A stretch of DNA of 27,619 bases. It comes from an uncultured Coriobacteriales bacterium (GTDB lineage: Bacteria; Actinomycetota; Coriobacteriia; Coriobacteriales; UMGS124). Under the pieces are notes generated by a model that searched no databases, was not told where the DNA came from, and saw nothing but the letters and a program-made list of their open reading frames with translations. A program made the translations under genes and the position numbers. Shown one piece after another: positions 16,796 through 25,461 of this stretch. Numbering within the stretch: the stretch's first letter is position 1; every line of letters begins with the position of its first letter. The stretch covers positions 1 through 27,619 of the forward strand of contig CAKUFZ010000024.1 in the NCBI GenBank assembly GCA_934654475.1, in the 5' to 3' direction.

Positions 16796-17731
16796 ATGAT
16801 TGACGCACAGTTTGATGAGCTTGTGTCCAAGATTTCCAGCAACTATGAGGCTGAAGAGATCTTCGTCACCAAACCCTTCGGGCACTTCCCCAACCGCGAC
16901 GCGATCATCTCCATCATCAAAGACGTACGCAGCCTCATCTTCCCTGGTTACTACGCAGGCGAGGCCCTCAAGGGCGTAGGCGCGGAGAACTACGTGGCCG
17001 AGCAGATCATGCGCATCCGCAACGCCCTGCGCACGCAGGTGCACGAGGCGTTCCTGTTCCGCGACGGAACCACGCTCCCCGCGCAGGACATCGAGGCGAG
17101 CACCGACGCCGTTGTCGATGCCTTCATGGCCGAGCTCCCCCATGTCCAGGAGCTGCTCTTCAAAGACGTGCAGGCGGCCTTCGACGGCGACCCGGCAGCC
17201 CAGAGCAAGCAGGAGATCATCCTCGCCTACCCCGGCCTCTTTGCCATCTTCGTCTACCGCATCGCCCATATCCTCTACAGCCACAAGGTGCCGCTCATCC
17301 CCCGCCTCATGACCGAATACGCGCACAGCAAAACGGGCGTGGACATCAACGCCGGCGCCACAATCGGCGAGTACTTCTTCATCGACCACGCGACGGGCGT
17401 CGTCATCGGTGAGACCACGACCATCGGCTCGCACGTCAAGATCTACCAGGGCGTCACGCTCGGCGCCCTCTCCACGCGCAAGGGCCAGCAGCTTGCAGGC
17501 GTCAAGCGCCATCCCACTATCGAGGACGACGTGACCATCTACTCCAACGCCAGCGTCCTGGGCGGCCAGACCGTCGTGGGCAAGGGCGCCATCATCGCAG
17601 GCAGCGCCTTTGTCACCGAGTCTGTGCCGGCCTATGCACGCGTGAGCCTCAAAAACCAGGAGGTCGTGGTGCGTACGCGCTCCGACGCCAAGCCCGCTCA
17701 ACCCGAGCCTGCCCCCACCTGGGAGATTTAA
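16796..17731 (+). CDS. cysE: Serine O-acetyltransferase
   Basis: This 311-residue enzyme has a helical N-terminal domain (to about residue 180) and a left-handed beta-helix of hexapeptide repeats (about 185-285). The catalytic Asp-His pair is D197-H198 in FFIDHATGVVIGET, followed by GSHVKIYQGVTLGA and a VKRHPTIED loop. It transfers acetyl from acetyl-CoA to serine, giving O-acetylserine for cysteine synthesis. The long N-terminal part and overall length resemble EpsC-type serine acetyltransferases. ATG 16796 follows GGAAGGGG. No cysteine synthase gene lies beside it, so it appears to be transcribed alone. The last 20 residues are Pro/Ala-rich and probably disordered. Confidence 0.93.
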   Translation: MIDAQFDELVSKISSNYEAEEIFVTKPFGHFPNRDAIISIIKDVRSLIFPGYYAGEALKGVGAENYVAEQIMRIRNALRTQVHEAFLFRDGTTLPAQDIEASTDAVVDAFMAELPHVQELLFKDVQAAFDGDPAAQSKQEIILAYPGLFAIFVYRIAHILYSHKVPLIPRLMTEYAHSKTGVDINAGATIGEYFFIDHATGVVIGETTTIGSHVKIYQGVTLGALSTRKGQQLAGVKRHPTIEDDVTIYSNASVLGGQTVVGKGAIIAGSAFVTESVPAYARVSLKNQEVVVRTRSDAKPAQPEPAPTWEI

Positions 17732-17839
17732 GCCGCCCAACAATGTTCTGGCGCTTCTTTGGAGATACCCGAAGGCGCATATCCTCCGGGTATCATGTAC
17801 GCACATGTACACGTCGATTCATCCCAAGGAATGAGGAAC

Positions 17840-18541
17840 ATGTCGTCTCTTTCACTGAGCAACAGCCATGAGCAGCGTCTGGAGGAGCGCTCGGTCGCCA
17901 ACGCGCACGGCCAGATTGTCTCCGACCGCACCTACAACATGGTTCTTGGCCTCACCGTGCTGTGGGGTCTGGGCATCAACGCCATCATGTGCGCCACCAT
18001 GGGCGACTTCGCGATGAGCATGAACCCCATCGCTTTCACGATTTTCTACCTGGTGTGCTGCATCGCCGGCCTTCTGATTGCCTACAAGTCGGACAACCCG
18101 CTTATCAGCTTTGTGGGCTACAACATGGTCGTCATCCCGTTGGGCCTGGAGATTGCCTGCATCGTTGCTATGGTGGGCGGCATCAACACCAACATCGTGA
18201 TGTACGCCTTCGTGGACACGCTGCTCATCACGGGCATCATGGTCATCGCGAGCCTGGCATTCCCCAACTTCTTCGCCAAGATTGGCGGCCTGCTCTTCGC
18301 CGGCCTCATCGGTGTGCTTATCGTCTCGCTTATCACCATGCTCATTGGCGGCAGCGGCATTTGGATCTCGGTCATCTGCGCCGTGCTCTTCAGCCTCTAC
18401 ATCGGCTTCGACTACTGGCGCAGCCAGCAGTACGCCAAGACGATCGACAACGCCGTCGACAGCGCCATCGACATCTACATGGACATCGCCCTGCTCTTCA
18501 TCCACCTCGTTCAGATCTTCGCAAGCAACAACAGGGACTAA
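17840..18541 (+). CDS. Bax inhibitor-1 / YccA family membrane protein
   Basis: This 233-residue protein has six or seven hydrophobic segments after a polar N-terminal tail of about 35 residues. The layout and motifs (YNMVLGLTVLWGLGINA near the start, FVDTLLITGIMVIASL, then a final segment with AIDIYMDIALLFIHLVQIF) match the UPF0005/BI-1 family. The C-terminal D-x-D and L-D-I-(F/V)-type helix ending is the family's most conserved part. Bacterial members are linked to calcium or proton leak and to FtsH interplay, but the role here is not known. ATG 17840 is nine bases after AAGGA; the ATG at 17831 abuts that site. A strong terminator follows. Confidence 0.9.
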   Translation: MSSLSLSNSHEQRLEERSVANAHGQIVSDRTYNMVLGLTVLWGLGINAIMCATMGDFAMSMNPIAFTIFYLVCCIAGLLIAYKSDNPLISFVGYNMVVIPLGLEIACIVAMVGGINTNIVMYAFVDTLLITGIMVIASLAFPNFFAKIGGLLFAGLIGVLIVSLITMLIGGSGIWISVICAVLFSLYIGFDYWRSQQYAKTIDNAVDSAIDIYMDIALLFIHLVQIFASNNRD

Positions 18542-18571
18542 CCCGTCCACCCCACAGCACGCCACGTCCTT

Positions 18572-18607
18572 AAGGCTGTCTGCCAGAAACGGCAGGCAGC
18601 CTTTTTT
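18572..18607 (+). terminator. Terminator of the BI-1 family gene
   Basis: AGGCTGTCTGCC pairs with GGCAGGCAGCCT around AGAAAC, followed by TTTTTT. The stretch from 18610 to 18780 after it holds nothing I can identify. Confidence 0.9.
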
Positions 18608-18781
18608 CATGCCGCACGGCAACCCCGTCGCATTCCATTTTGAACGCGTCGTCGGTCGGCCCGGCCCCAGTTCCAAGACTGCCGGGCCCCTCCGCAATCG
18701 AGGAGCTCCCCCCACTCCCCCTTGCGCCCCCGAGCCCAACGCCCTTTAAAGCCCCCAACGCGATTCGCAGCTCGCGCGGGT

Positions 18782-18919
18782 CTAGAAGCCCCCACGCATG
18801 CAAGAGGCCTCCTGAATGGTCCAAGCGTAGTTTTGCAGCCGCGTTCTCTGCGGCGAAACTGTCTGAGCATTGGACCATTCAGGAGGCCCCGAGAGACTCC
18901 CCAGCAGAAGGGCTTCTAG
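18782..18919. repeat. Nested palindrome of about 138 bases at the end of icd
   Basis: An outer pair, CTAGAAGCCC (18782-18791) and GGGCTTCTAG (18910-18919), encloses an inner perfect 18-bp pair, GGCCTCCTGAATGGTCCA (18806-18823) and its complement (18871-18888). Imperfect pairing continues inward (AGTTTTGCAGCCGC against GCGGCGAAACT). The right end includes the icd stop codon (TAG, 18918-18916). It may be a bulky 3' structure for icd, or a small non-autonomous element inserted here. It has no T run typical of a terminator. Confidence 0.8.
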
Positions 18920-20118
18920 CCCCTCAACCTCCCCGCAATCGCCCCGATGAAGTCGCGCGTATTGAGCGTCGTGGGGTTCTCCAGCGTCGTGATGCGTGCG
19001 AGGTCGCCCGTCATCTCGCCGGCCTCGATGGTGTCGATCGTGGCCTTCTCCAAACGGTTCGCGAAGTCCACGAGCTCAGGCAGCTCGTCGAGCTCGCCGC
19101 GCTTGCGCAGGGCGCCCGACCAGGCAAAGATGGTGGCAACCGAGTTGGTCGAGGTCTCCTGGCCGGCAAGGTGCTTGTAGTAGTGGCGCTGCACCGTGCC
19201 GTGGGCGGCCTCGTACTCGAAGGTGCCGTCGGGGCTCACGAGCACCGAGGTCATCATGGCGAGCGAGCCAAAGGCACTCGACACCATGTCGCTCATTACG
19301 TCGCCGTCGTAGTTCTTGCAGGCCCAAATGAAGCCGCCGGAGGCCTTCATGACGCGTGCCACAGCGTCGTCGATGAGCGTGTAGAAGTACGTGATGCCCG
19401 CCTCGTCAAAACGGGCCTTGTACTCGGCGTCAAAAATCTCCTGGAAGATGTCCTTGAAGCGGTGGTCGTACTTCTTGGAGATGGTGTCCTTCGTGGCAAA
19501 CCAAACGTCCTGCTTGGTGGCAAGCGCGTATTCGAAGCAGCAGTGCGCGAAGCTCTCAATGGACCCGTCGAGGTTGTGCATGCCCTGCACCACGCCCGGC
19601 TCCTTGAAGTCATGCACGAGCTCGCGCGTCTCAGTGCCGTCCTCAGCGGTGTAGACAAGCTCCACCTTGCCAGGACCGGGAATGCGCATCTCGGCATTGC
19701 GATACACATCGCCGTAGGCATGGCGGGCAAGCGTGATGGGCTTGGTCCAGTTGCGCACGCAGGGTTCGATGCCCTTGACCACAATGGGCGTGCGGAAGAC
19801 GGTGCCGTCAAGCATGGCACGGATGGTGCCGTTGGGGCTCTTCCACATCTGCTTGAGGCCGTACTCCTCCACGCGCGCGGCATTGGGCGTGATGGTGGCG
19901 CACTTCACGGCGACACCCAGGCGCTTCGTGGCAAGCGCCGAATCCACCGTCACCTGGTCGTCGGTCTCATCGCGATGCTTGAGGCCCAGGTCGTAGTACT
20001 CGCTCTTGAGGTCGACGAAGGGGCAGATGAGCTCATCTTTGATCAGCTGCCAGATGATGCGGGTCATCTCGTCGCCGTCCATCTCAACGAGCGGCGTCTT
20101 CATCTGAATCTTGGCCAT
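18916..20118 (-). CDS. icd: NADP-dependent isocitrate dehydrogenase
   Basis: This 400-residue enzyme belongs to the isocitrate dehydrogenase subgroup related to eukaryotic IDH1/IDH2, recognisable from TPLVEMDGDEMTRIIW at the start, KSPNGTIRAMLDGTVFR (substrate-binding Ser/Asn/Arg region) and the C-terminal AHGTVQRHYY...GQETSTNSVA nucleotide-binding stretch. It decarboxylates isocitrate to 2-oxoglutarate with NADP, acting in the cytoplasm to supply glutamate precursors and NADPH. ATG 20118 follows AAGGAG. It stands alone, with the large palindrome at its 3' end. Length matches the family. Confidence 0.95.
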   Translation of the reverse strand: MAKIQMKTPLVEMDGDEMTRIIWQLIKDELICPFVDLKSEYYDLGLKHRDETDDQVTVDSALATKRLGVAVKCATITPNAARVEEYGLKQMWKSPNGTIRAMLDGTVFRTPIVVKGIEPCVRNWTKPITLARHAYGDVYRNAEMRIPGPGKVELVYTAEDGTETRELVHDFKEPGVVQGMHNLDGSIESFAHCCFEYALATKQDVWFATKDTISKKYDHRFKDIFQEIFDAEYKARFDEAGITYFYTLIDDAVARVMKASGGFIWACKNYDGDVMSDMVSSAFGSLAMMTSVLVSPDGTFEYEAAHGTVQRHYYKHLAGQETSTNSVATIFAWSGALRKRGELDELPELVDFANRLEKATIDTIEAGEMTGDLARITTLENPTTLNTRDFIGAIAGRLRG

Positions 20119-20246
20119 GCGAAGTCTCCTTCCAGGTGCTCAATCAGTGACGAAACCATGATACGACCCCACGGCCCCTTCTCAAGGCGCAAATACGATG
20201 CGTCACCTGGTAGAAACCAAGCACCATAGCGGCTACGCACCCTTGC

Positions 20247-20280
20247 GCAAAAAGGGCCCGGGGATTGCTCCCCGGGCCCT
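20247..20280 (-). terminator. Terminator of the TRAP transporter operon
   Basis: AGGGCCCGGGG and CCCCGGGCCCT form an almost perfect stem with an ATTGCT-type loop (20253-20280), followed on the minus strand by TTTTTGCG. Confidence 0.88.
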
Positions 20281-20316
20281 TGATTGAAACATGCGTCCAG
20301 CTTGTTACTCGTAAAC

Positions 20317-22338
20317 CTATGCTGCAGGCAGAGCCGCGCCCTTCTTTGCCGTGAGGTACTGGAAGGCAACGACGGCCACGGCGACGGCGATACCGACGAC
20401 ATCGCTTGCAATGCCGGGAATCATGGCGCACAGGCCGCCGACGACAAGCGCAATGCGCAGCACGGGGTTGATCTTCTTGAAGAGGTGACCGTTGAGGGCC
20501 GCCGCGATGCAGAAGAGGCCGAGCAGGGCGGTGACGCATACGAGCGCCATCTCAAACACCGATGCGTCGCCCTCGAAGAGCATGATTGGGTTGAAGGCGA
20601 AGATGTAGGGCACGATGAACGCCGCAATGGCAAGCTTCGTGGCGTTGACGGCGGTCTTCATAGGCTTGGACTTGGCAATTGCGCTGCCGGCGTAGGCGGC
20701 CAAAGCCACAGGCGGCGTGATGTCGGCCACGATGCCGAAGTAGAAGACGAAGAAGTGCGCGGCAATCACGGGGATGCCCAGCTGAATGAGGATGGGCGCG
20801 CACGTGGAGGCCATGATGCAGTAGTTGGCCGTGGTGGGAACGCCCATGCCCAGAACGATGCAACACACCATGGTGAGCAGCAGGCCCAGGATGGTGGCGT
20901 CGCCGGCGATGGCGACGATGCCGTTGATGAGCACGGAGGCAAGACCGGTCAGCGTGATGCAGCCAGCGATAAGGCCGGCCATGGCGCAGGCAACGCCCAC
21001 CGACACGGCGCTCTTGGCACCGGCCTGGAAGGCCTCAAAGGCCTGCTTCAAGGCAAACATCGTGGTCTCGGCAAACACCTGGCAAATCGTCTGGCCCTCT
21101 TCGCGCTCATGCAGGTTGTTCAGGAAGAAATTGACATACCCGATGAGGAAAGCGGCGAAGATGGAGATGGCGGCAGACCAAGCCATGGTGCGGGCACCCG
21201 ACGCGACGAGCCACACGAGCAGCACAAGCGGCAGCAGCAGGTAGCAGTTCTTGCCCAGATAGCGCCACGTGGGCAGGTCCTCGCGCGAAAGGCCCTTGAG
21301 CCCGAGCTTCTTGGCCTCGAGGTGCACGGTGATGAAGATGCCGGCGAAGTACAGCACGGCGGGCAGGATGGCCTTGGCAGCCACGTCGATGTAGGGAATG
21401 CCCATGTACTCGGCCATCAGGAACGCCGCCGCGCCCATGATGGGGGGCATGATCTGGCCACCGGTGGAAGATGCTGCCTCAACGGCGCCGGCGAACTCAG
21501 GCTTGAAGCCGGTCTTCTTCATCATGGGGATGGTGACGGAGCCCGTGGTGACGGTGTTGCCCACCGAGGAGCCGCTCACCATGCCGCACAGGGCGCTCGA
21601 GATGACAGCCACCTTTGCGGGGCCGCCGCTCGACCAGCCAGCAAGGCGGTTGGCCAGGGAGATGAAGAAATTGGCGATGCCCGTGCGCTCCAGGAACGCG
21701 CCGAAGATGATGAAGAGCACGATGTAGGTGTAGCACACGTTGATGGGCGTGCCGATGACACCGTTCACGCTGTAGAACAGGCGGCTGATGATGTACTGGA
21801 ACATCTTGAACGGGTCGGAGTTGTAGCCGCTGCGCCAAACCACGACGTAGATGAGCAGGGCGGCAACCACGATGAGAATCGGGATACCCACGCAGCGACG
21901 GCACAGCTCGAACAGCACGAGGATGCCCACGACGCCCATCACGATGAGCGGCAGGTCGATGCGGTTGTTCATCATGATGATGTCGTAGGCGTTGAACGCA
22001 AAGTAGAAGAACGAGCCTGCGCCCAGCACCATGAGAACGATGTCGTACCACGGGATGCGGTTGGGCTTGACATGGTGCTTGTCGGCCGGGTAAATCAAGA
22101 AGCCGATGATGATGATGCAGCCCAGGAACAGCGACAGGCGCGTCTCGGGCAACACGGTGCTGAAGAGCGTCATGTACAGACAGTACACGGAGAACGCCGC
22201 CATGATGCAGCCGACAATGGTCTTGGGGATGCCCTGCCACACGCGTGTATTCGACTCGCGGTCGTACTTCTTCATTACCGCGTCGACATCAGTCTGCATT
22301 TCCTCGGCAGGAAGGGCGGTCTGGCTGGAATCTGCCAC
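20317..22338 (-). CDS. TAXI-type TRAP transporter, fused small and large permease
   Basis: This 673-residue integral membrane protein joins a DctQ-like part (about four hydrophobic segments in the first 190 residues) to a DctM-like part of twelve or more segments. The DctM half contains GMVSGSSVGNTVTTGSVTIPMMKKTGF and GQIMPPIMGAAAFLMAEY, hallmark sequences of the TRAP large subunit. Such fusions pair with TAXI binding proteins; the substrate is usually a dicarboxylate or amino acid but cannot be told here. The start is GTG 22338 with GGAGG nine bases before it. It follows its binding-protein gene with a hairpin in the gap, and ends at a terminator. Confidence 0.93.
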   Translation of the reverse strand: MADSSQTALPAEEMQTDVDAVMKKYDRESNTRVWQGIPKTIVGCIMAAFSVYCLYMTLFSTVLPETRLSLFLGCIIIIGFLIYPADKHHVKPNRIPWYDIVLMVLGAGSFFYFAFNAYDIIMMNNRIDLPLIVMGVVGILVLFELCRRCVGIPILIVVAALLIYVVVWRSGYNSDPFKMFQYIISRLFYSVNGVIGTPINVCYTYIVLFIIFGAFLERTGIANFFISLANRLAGWSSGGPAKVAVISSALCGMVSGSSVGNTVTTGSVTIPMMKKTGFKPEFAGAVEAASSTGGQIMPPIMGAAAFLMAEYMGIPYIDVAAKAILPAVLYFAGIFITVHLEAKKLGLKGLSREDLPTWRYLGKNCYLLLPLVLLVWLVASGARTMAWSAAISIFAAFLIGYVNFFLNNLHEREEGQTICQVFAETTMFALKQAFEAFQAGAKSAVSVGVACAMAGLIAGCITLTGLASVLINGIVAIAGDATILGLLLTMVCCIVLGMGVPTTANYCIMASTCAPILIQLGIPVIAAHFFVFYFGIVADITPPVALAAYAGSAIAKSKPMKTAVNATKLAIAAFIVPYIFAFNPIMLFEGDASVFEMALVCVTALLGLFCIAAALNGHLFKKINPVLRIALVVGGLCAMIPGIASDVVGIAVAVAVVAFQYLTAKKGAALPAA

Positions 22339-22387
22339 TTGTTTACACCTCCAAGAGTGTGAAAACGGATAGGTCATAAAACGCAAG

Positions 22388-22425
22388 GGAAGTCGCCGCA
22401 GTCAGAGACGACCGCAGCGACTTCC
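22388..22425 (-). other. Hairpin between binding-protein and permease genes
   Basis: GGAAGTCGC (22388-22396) pairs exactly with GCGACTTCC (22417-22425), and pairing extends partly inward. Only a weak T stretch follows (GCGTTTTA). Placement between the two TRAP genes suggests partial termination or message protection, giving more binding protein than permease. Confidence 0.7.
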
Positions 22426-22460
22426 GATTGTAGCGCAAGGAGAATTGGGAGAAGGCGAAG

Positions 22461-23519
22461 TTACTTCGTCTCTACCTCGAAGCCCTTCTCCTTGAAGTAC
22501 TTTGCCGCGCCGGGGTGATACGGCACGGACGTGATGGAGGCGCCGTTCTCAACGCTGAGCTCAGCGTACTTGGCGTGGCTGTCGGTGAGGTCGGCGGCGT
22601 TGTCGAAGATGTCGGCGCACAGCGTGTAGATGGCATCCTCAGAAACGGTGTCGGCGGCGATGATGACTGCGCTCACAGCGACAGTGGTGACGTCCTCGTC
22701 AACACCCGCGTAGGTGCCGGCCGGGATGGTGGCAGCCTGGTAGTACTCAGAGGTCTCGAGCAGGCCGGAGACGTGCTCCTCGTCCAGGGAGACGAGATAA
22801 GCGGTCTTGGACGTGGAGAGGTCGGTGATGGCCGTGGTGGGAGCACCGGCGACGATGAAGGCGGCATCGATCTTGCCGTCCTTGAGGGCGTCGGCGGAGT
22901 CACCGAACGACTGGTAGGTGGGCGTGATGTCGTCCTCGGTGAGGCCGTAGGCGCCCAGGACGTCGATGGCGTTGAAGTACACGCCCGAGCCGGCGGAGCC
23001 GATGGAGACGTTCTTGCCCTTGAGGTCGGCGACGGTCTTGATCTCGGGGTCGCAGGTGACGATCTGGACGGTCTCCTGGTAGAGGGCGGCAACGGTGGAG
23101 AAGCAGTCGACGGCGCCGTCCGTCGCGAAGAGGTTCGTGCCGGCGTAGGCGTAAGCCATAACGTCGGACTGGCAGAAGGCGAGCTCGGCGTCGCCGTCCT
23201 CGATGGCGATGACGTTGGCCTGCGAGCCGTTGCCCACGAGGGCGGTCACCTTGATGTCGGTGTTGTTGGTGGCGTGCTGGGAGATGACGGAGCCGAAGGC
23301 GTAGTAGGTGCCGGACTCGCCGCCGGTGATGAAGCGCAGGTCGGCAGTCTTGTCGCCAGAGGCCTTGGTGTCAGTGGCGGCGGCGTCGGTCTTGGCGGCG
23401 TCGTCGGTCTTCTCCTCGGTCTTGGCAGGTTCGTTGGTCTCGCCGCAACCGGCAAGGACGAGCGACACGCCGGCTACACCGGCCAGTGCGAGGAACTCTT
23501 TCCTGGAAACCTTCTTCAT
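22461..23519 (-). CDS. TAXI-family TRAP solute-binding lipoprotein
   Basis: This 352-residue protein starts with a lipoprotein signal: SRKEFLALAG, a hydrophobic run and lipobox LAGC (C25). A low-complexity Asp/Thr/Ala/Lys linker (about 27-55) tethers the binding domain. The domain opens with LRFITGGESGTYYAFGSVI, typical of the TAXI family, and includes VADLKGKNVSIGSAGSGV. It captures the substrate outside the membrane and hands it to the permease encoded just downstream. AAAGGAG lies before ATG 23519. Substrate unknown. Confidence 0.94.
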   Translation of the reverse strand: MKKVSRKEFLALAGVAGVSLVLAGCGETNEPAKTEEKTDDAAKTDAAATDTKASGDKTADLRFITGGESGTYYAFGSVISQHATNNTDIKVTALVGNGSQANVIAIEDGDAELAFCQSDVMAYAYAGTNLFATDGAVDCFSTVAALYQETVQIVTCDPEIKTVADLKGKNVSIGSAGSGVYFNAIDVLGAYGLTEDDITPTYQSFGDSADALKDGKIDAAFIVAGAPTTAITDLSTSKTAYLVSLDEEHVSGLLETSEYYQAATIPAGTYAGVDEDVTTVAVSAVIIAADTVSEDAIYTLCADIFDNAADLTDSHAKYAELSVENGASITSVPYHPGAAKYFKEKGFEVETK

Positions 23520-23800
23520 CTTGAGCGCTCCTTTTCATAATGTTTGGAATGCCAACGAGAATAGACGGACTCGTACGGCAGCACATGAAACCATATGACC
23601 TTGCTCATTGTTGTGCGCTGTCTGGATGCAAGTTTATGAGAAAAGACCGCCTCTGACATCACCGTTAATGCATTTTTAACGCTCCAATACTCTATTTGTG
23701 CCGTTCACATGGCTTTTTGCATCCTTTTGCCCGCCAAAGTGCATGCACTGTGAAGCTTTCTTACACTTAGGCGCCCACCACAACATCGAAAGGCTCCCGC

Positions 23801-24736
23801 GTGAACACGGACACCCTCGGCATCTTCACTCAGATGGTCGTGCTCTTCCTCATCATCGGCACCGGATACGGCTGCAAGAAAGCACACCTCACAACGGCGG
23901 CTTTTGACAAAGGCCTCTCCAACCTGGTGCTGTCGGTCACGCTTCCCGCCATGATCGTGGGGTCGGTGCTCAACTCCACCCAGCTGCCCGGCCGCACGGA
24001 CATCGTGGCGGCCTTCCTCTACTCATGCGTGGCTTATGCACTCATGATTGTGGTCGCCCTGGTTGTCACCGCCCTTATGCGCGCACCCATCGGCAGGCGC
24101 GGTGTCCTGCGCTTCATGATGGTGTTCGGAAACGTCGGGTTCCTAGGCTTCCCTGTCATCTCGGCAATCTGGGGCAGCGACGCGCTCATCTACGCCGCCA
24201 TCTTCAACCTGCCCTTTAACTTCCTGTGCTTCACGGTGGGCGCCTGGTTCATCGCCAGCGACGCACAGGGCCAAGGCATGGAGAAGGTCACGTGGCGCAC
24301 CTTTTGCACGCCCACTATCCTGTCGTGCTGCGTGGCCATCGTGCTGGCGCTTCTGGGCATCCACAACGTGCCCGTGATCGGCTCGGCGCTCGACACGCTC
24401 GGCGCCATGACCACGCCGGCCGCCCTGCTCGTCGTGGGATCGCAGCTGGGCAACCTTGCCCCGCGCGAGCTTGTGGGAGACGCGCGTCTCTGGGCCAGCT
24501 GCGCGGCCAGGCTCGTGCTCATGCCCCTGCTCAACTGGGTTGTGCTCAGCCTCATTGTGGACGACCCGCTCATCTTGGGCATCCTCGTGGTCACCACGGC
24601 CATGCCCGTGGCAAACGTGGGCACGATGCTGTGTCAGAAATACGACGCCGACACCCCCACCGTACTGCGCGGCACCTTCTGGACCACGCTGCTGTCGCTT
24701 GTGACCATCCCCGTGCTCGTACTCGTCATGGGCTAA
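23801..24736 (+). CDS. AEC (auxin efflux carrier) family transporter
   Basis: This 311-residue membrane protein has about ten hydrophobic segments and the AEC pattern: an opening helix with GYGCKK, LSNLVLSVTLPAMIVGSVL, FGNVGFLGFPV in the first half, and a repeat-like second half ending in TTAMPVANVGTMLCQKYDAD. Members export malonate, malate, lactate or amino acids; the substrate here is not evident. The start is GTG 23801, about eight bases after GAAAGG. It diverges from the TRAP genes across a gap of about 280 bases in which I see no convincing regulatory site. Confidence 0.9.
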   Translation: MNTDTLGIFTQMVVLFLIIGTGYGCKKAHLTTAAFDKGLSNLVLSVTLPAMIVGSVLNSTQLPGRTDIVAAFLYSCVAYALMIVVALVVTALMRAPIGRRGVLRFMMVFGNVGFLGFPVISAIWGSDALIYAAIFNLPFNFLCFTVGAWFIASDAQGQGMEKVTWRTFCTPTILSCCVAIVLALLGIHNVPVIGSALDTLGAMTTPAALLVVGSQLGNLAPRELVGDARLWASCAARLVLMPLLNWVVLSLIVDDPLILGILVVTTAMPVANVGTMLCQKYDADTPTVLRGTFWTTLLSLVTIPVLVLVMG

Positions 24737-24771
24737 CGAGCTGTCTCTGTCTGCCGCCAGCAAATGGCACA

Positions 24772-24849
24772 GCTTTCAAGGCGGGAAATCTTGAAAGCAC
24801 TCCTTTGATGTTGTATCCTTATTGCGATTAATTACTAAATACTTTCAAG
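24772..24849 (+). promoter_or_regulatory. Inverted repeats and candidate promoter of the perR-like gene
   Basis: GCTTTCAAG (24772-24780) is repeated inverted as CTTGAAAGC (24790-24798); a third copy, CTTTCAAG, lies at 24842-24849. The middle copy overlaps TTGAAA (24791-24796), which with TATCCT 17 bases later forms a possible promoter. An AT-rich stretch (24819-24840) near the start of transcription could be the regulator's own box. Autoregulation is inferred. Confidence 0.45.
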
Positions 24850-24868
24850 CGGCTTTCCGGGAGGACGT

Positions 24869-25261
24869 ATGCCAGCAAGAAACACCGTACAGCGCAGCGT
24901 CATCGAGGCCGAGCTGCGACACTTGGCGAACCACCCCACCGTCGACGAGGTGTACGCCGCCGTGCACGAGGAGCACCCCAGCATCAGCAAGGCAACGGTG
25001 TATCGCACGCTCAACATGCTTTCCGACGAGGGTGCCATCAGCCGTGTGAAGATCAACAACGGCGCCGACCACTTCGATCACACCGCATTCTTCCACTATC
25101 ACGTGCGGTGCCTGGGGTGCGGCAAGGTCGACGACGTCATGATTCCCATACTCGAAGGCATTGAGGAGACCGCCAGCGCCGCCAGCGGCTACCACGTGGT
25201 GAGCCACACCCTGCAGTTCGACGGCTACTGCCCCGCTTGCCAGGCAAAAGAACAGGATTAA
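24869..25261 (+). CDS. perR: Fur-family repressor, PerR-like
   Basis: This 130-residue protein has a winged helix (HPTVDEVYAAVHEEHPSISKATVYRTLNML) and a dimerisation domain. The structural zinc site is C81/C84 and C121/C124. The regulatory metal residues of PerR map to H22, D70, H76, H78 and D88 or D89. The Asp at 70 (HFDH), where Fur proteins usually carry Glu, favours PerR. PerR proteins sense peroxide by metal-catalysed oxidation of these histidines and derepress defence genes. No obvious target such as rubrerythrin or peroxidase is in the window. ATG 24869 follows GGGAGG. The family is certain; PerR over Fur or Zur is likely. Confidence 0.88.
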   Translation: MPARNTVQRSVIEAELRHLANHPTVDEVYAAVHEEHPSISKATVYRTLNMLSDEGAISRVKINNGADHFDHTAFFHYHVRCLGCGKVDDVMIPILEGIEETASAASGYHVVSHTLQFDGYCPACQAKEQD

Positions 25262-25277
25262 CGAGCGCTTGAGGGAA

Positions 25278-25407
25278 GGAAGGCATCCTACGCCTGCCCA
25301 AGTCCTCGTACCGAGGGCAGCGGGAAACCGGGGCACGGGGCGCTTCGCGCCTTGTGCCCCTTCCCTTGCCCTCACTGCGGGGGGCAGGCTTCGGAAACCC
25401 TCCTTCC
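25278..25407. repeat. Very long rod-like hairpin after the perR-like gene
   Basis: Six exact stem blocks nest in register: 25278-25283/25402-25407, 25292-25299/25382-25389, 25313-25319/25367-25373, 25322-25326/25361-25365, 25330-25336/25354-25360 and 25339-25343/25347-25351, with a three-base tip. There is no T run after it. It could be a structured RNA, an oversized 3' end for the perR-like message, or a mobile palindromic element. No open frame in it looks real. Confidence 0.8.
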
Positions 25408-25461
25408 ACGCACGTCTATCCTGTTAGATGGGCTTATTCAACCCAAGAAACGCAGCGCGTG

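Noticed and set aside
20284..22362. Long plus-strand open frame (about 692 codons) opposite the TRAP permease
   Set aside because: It is rich in His, Asp, Glu and Gly, with no domain, and is a shadow of the hydrophobic permease.
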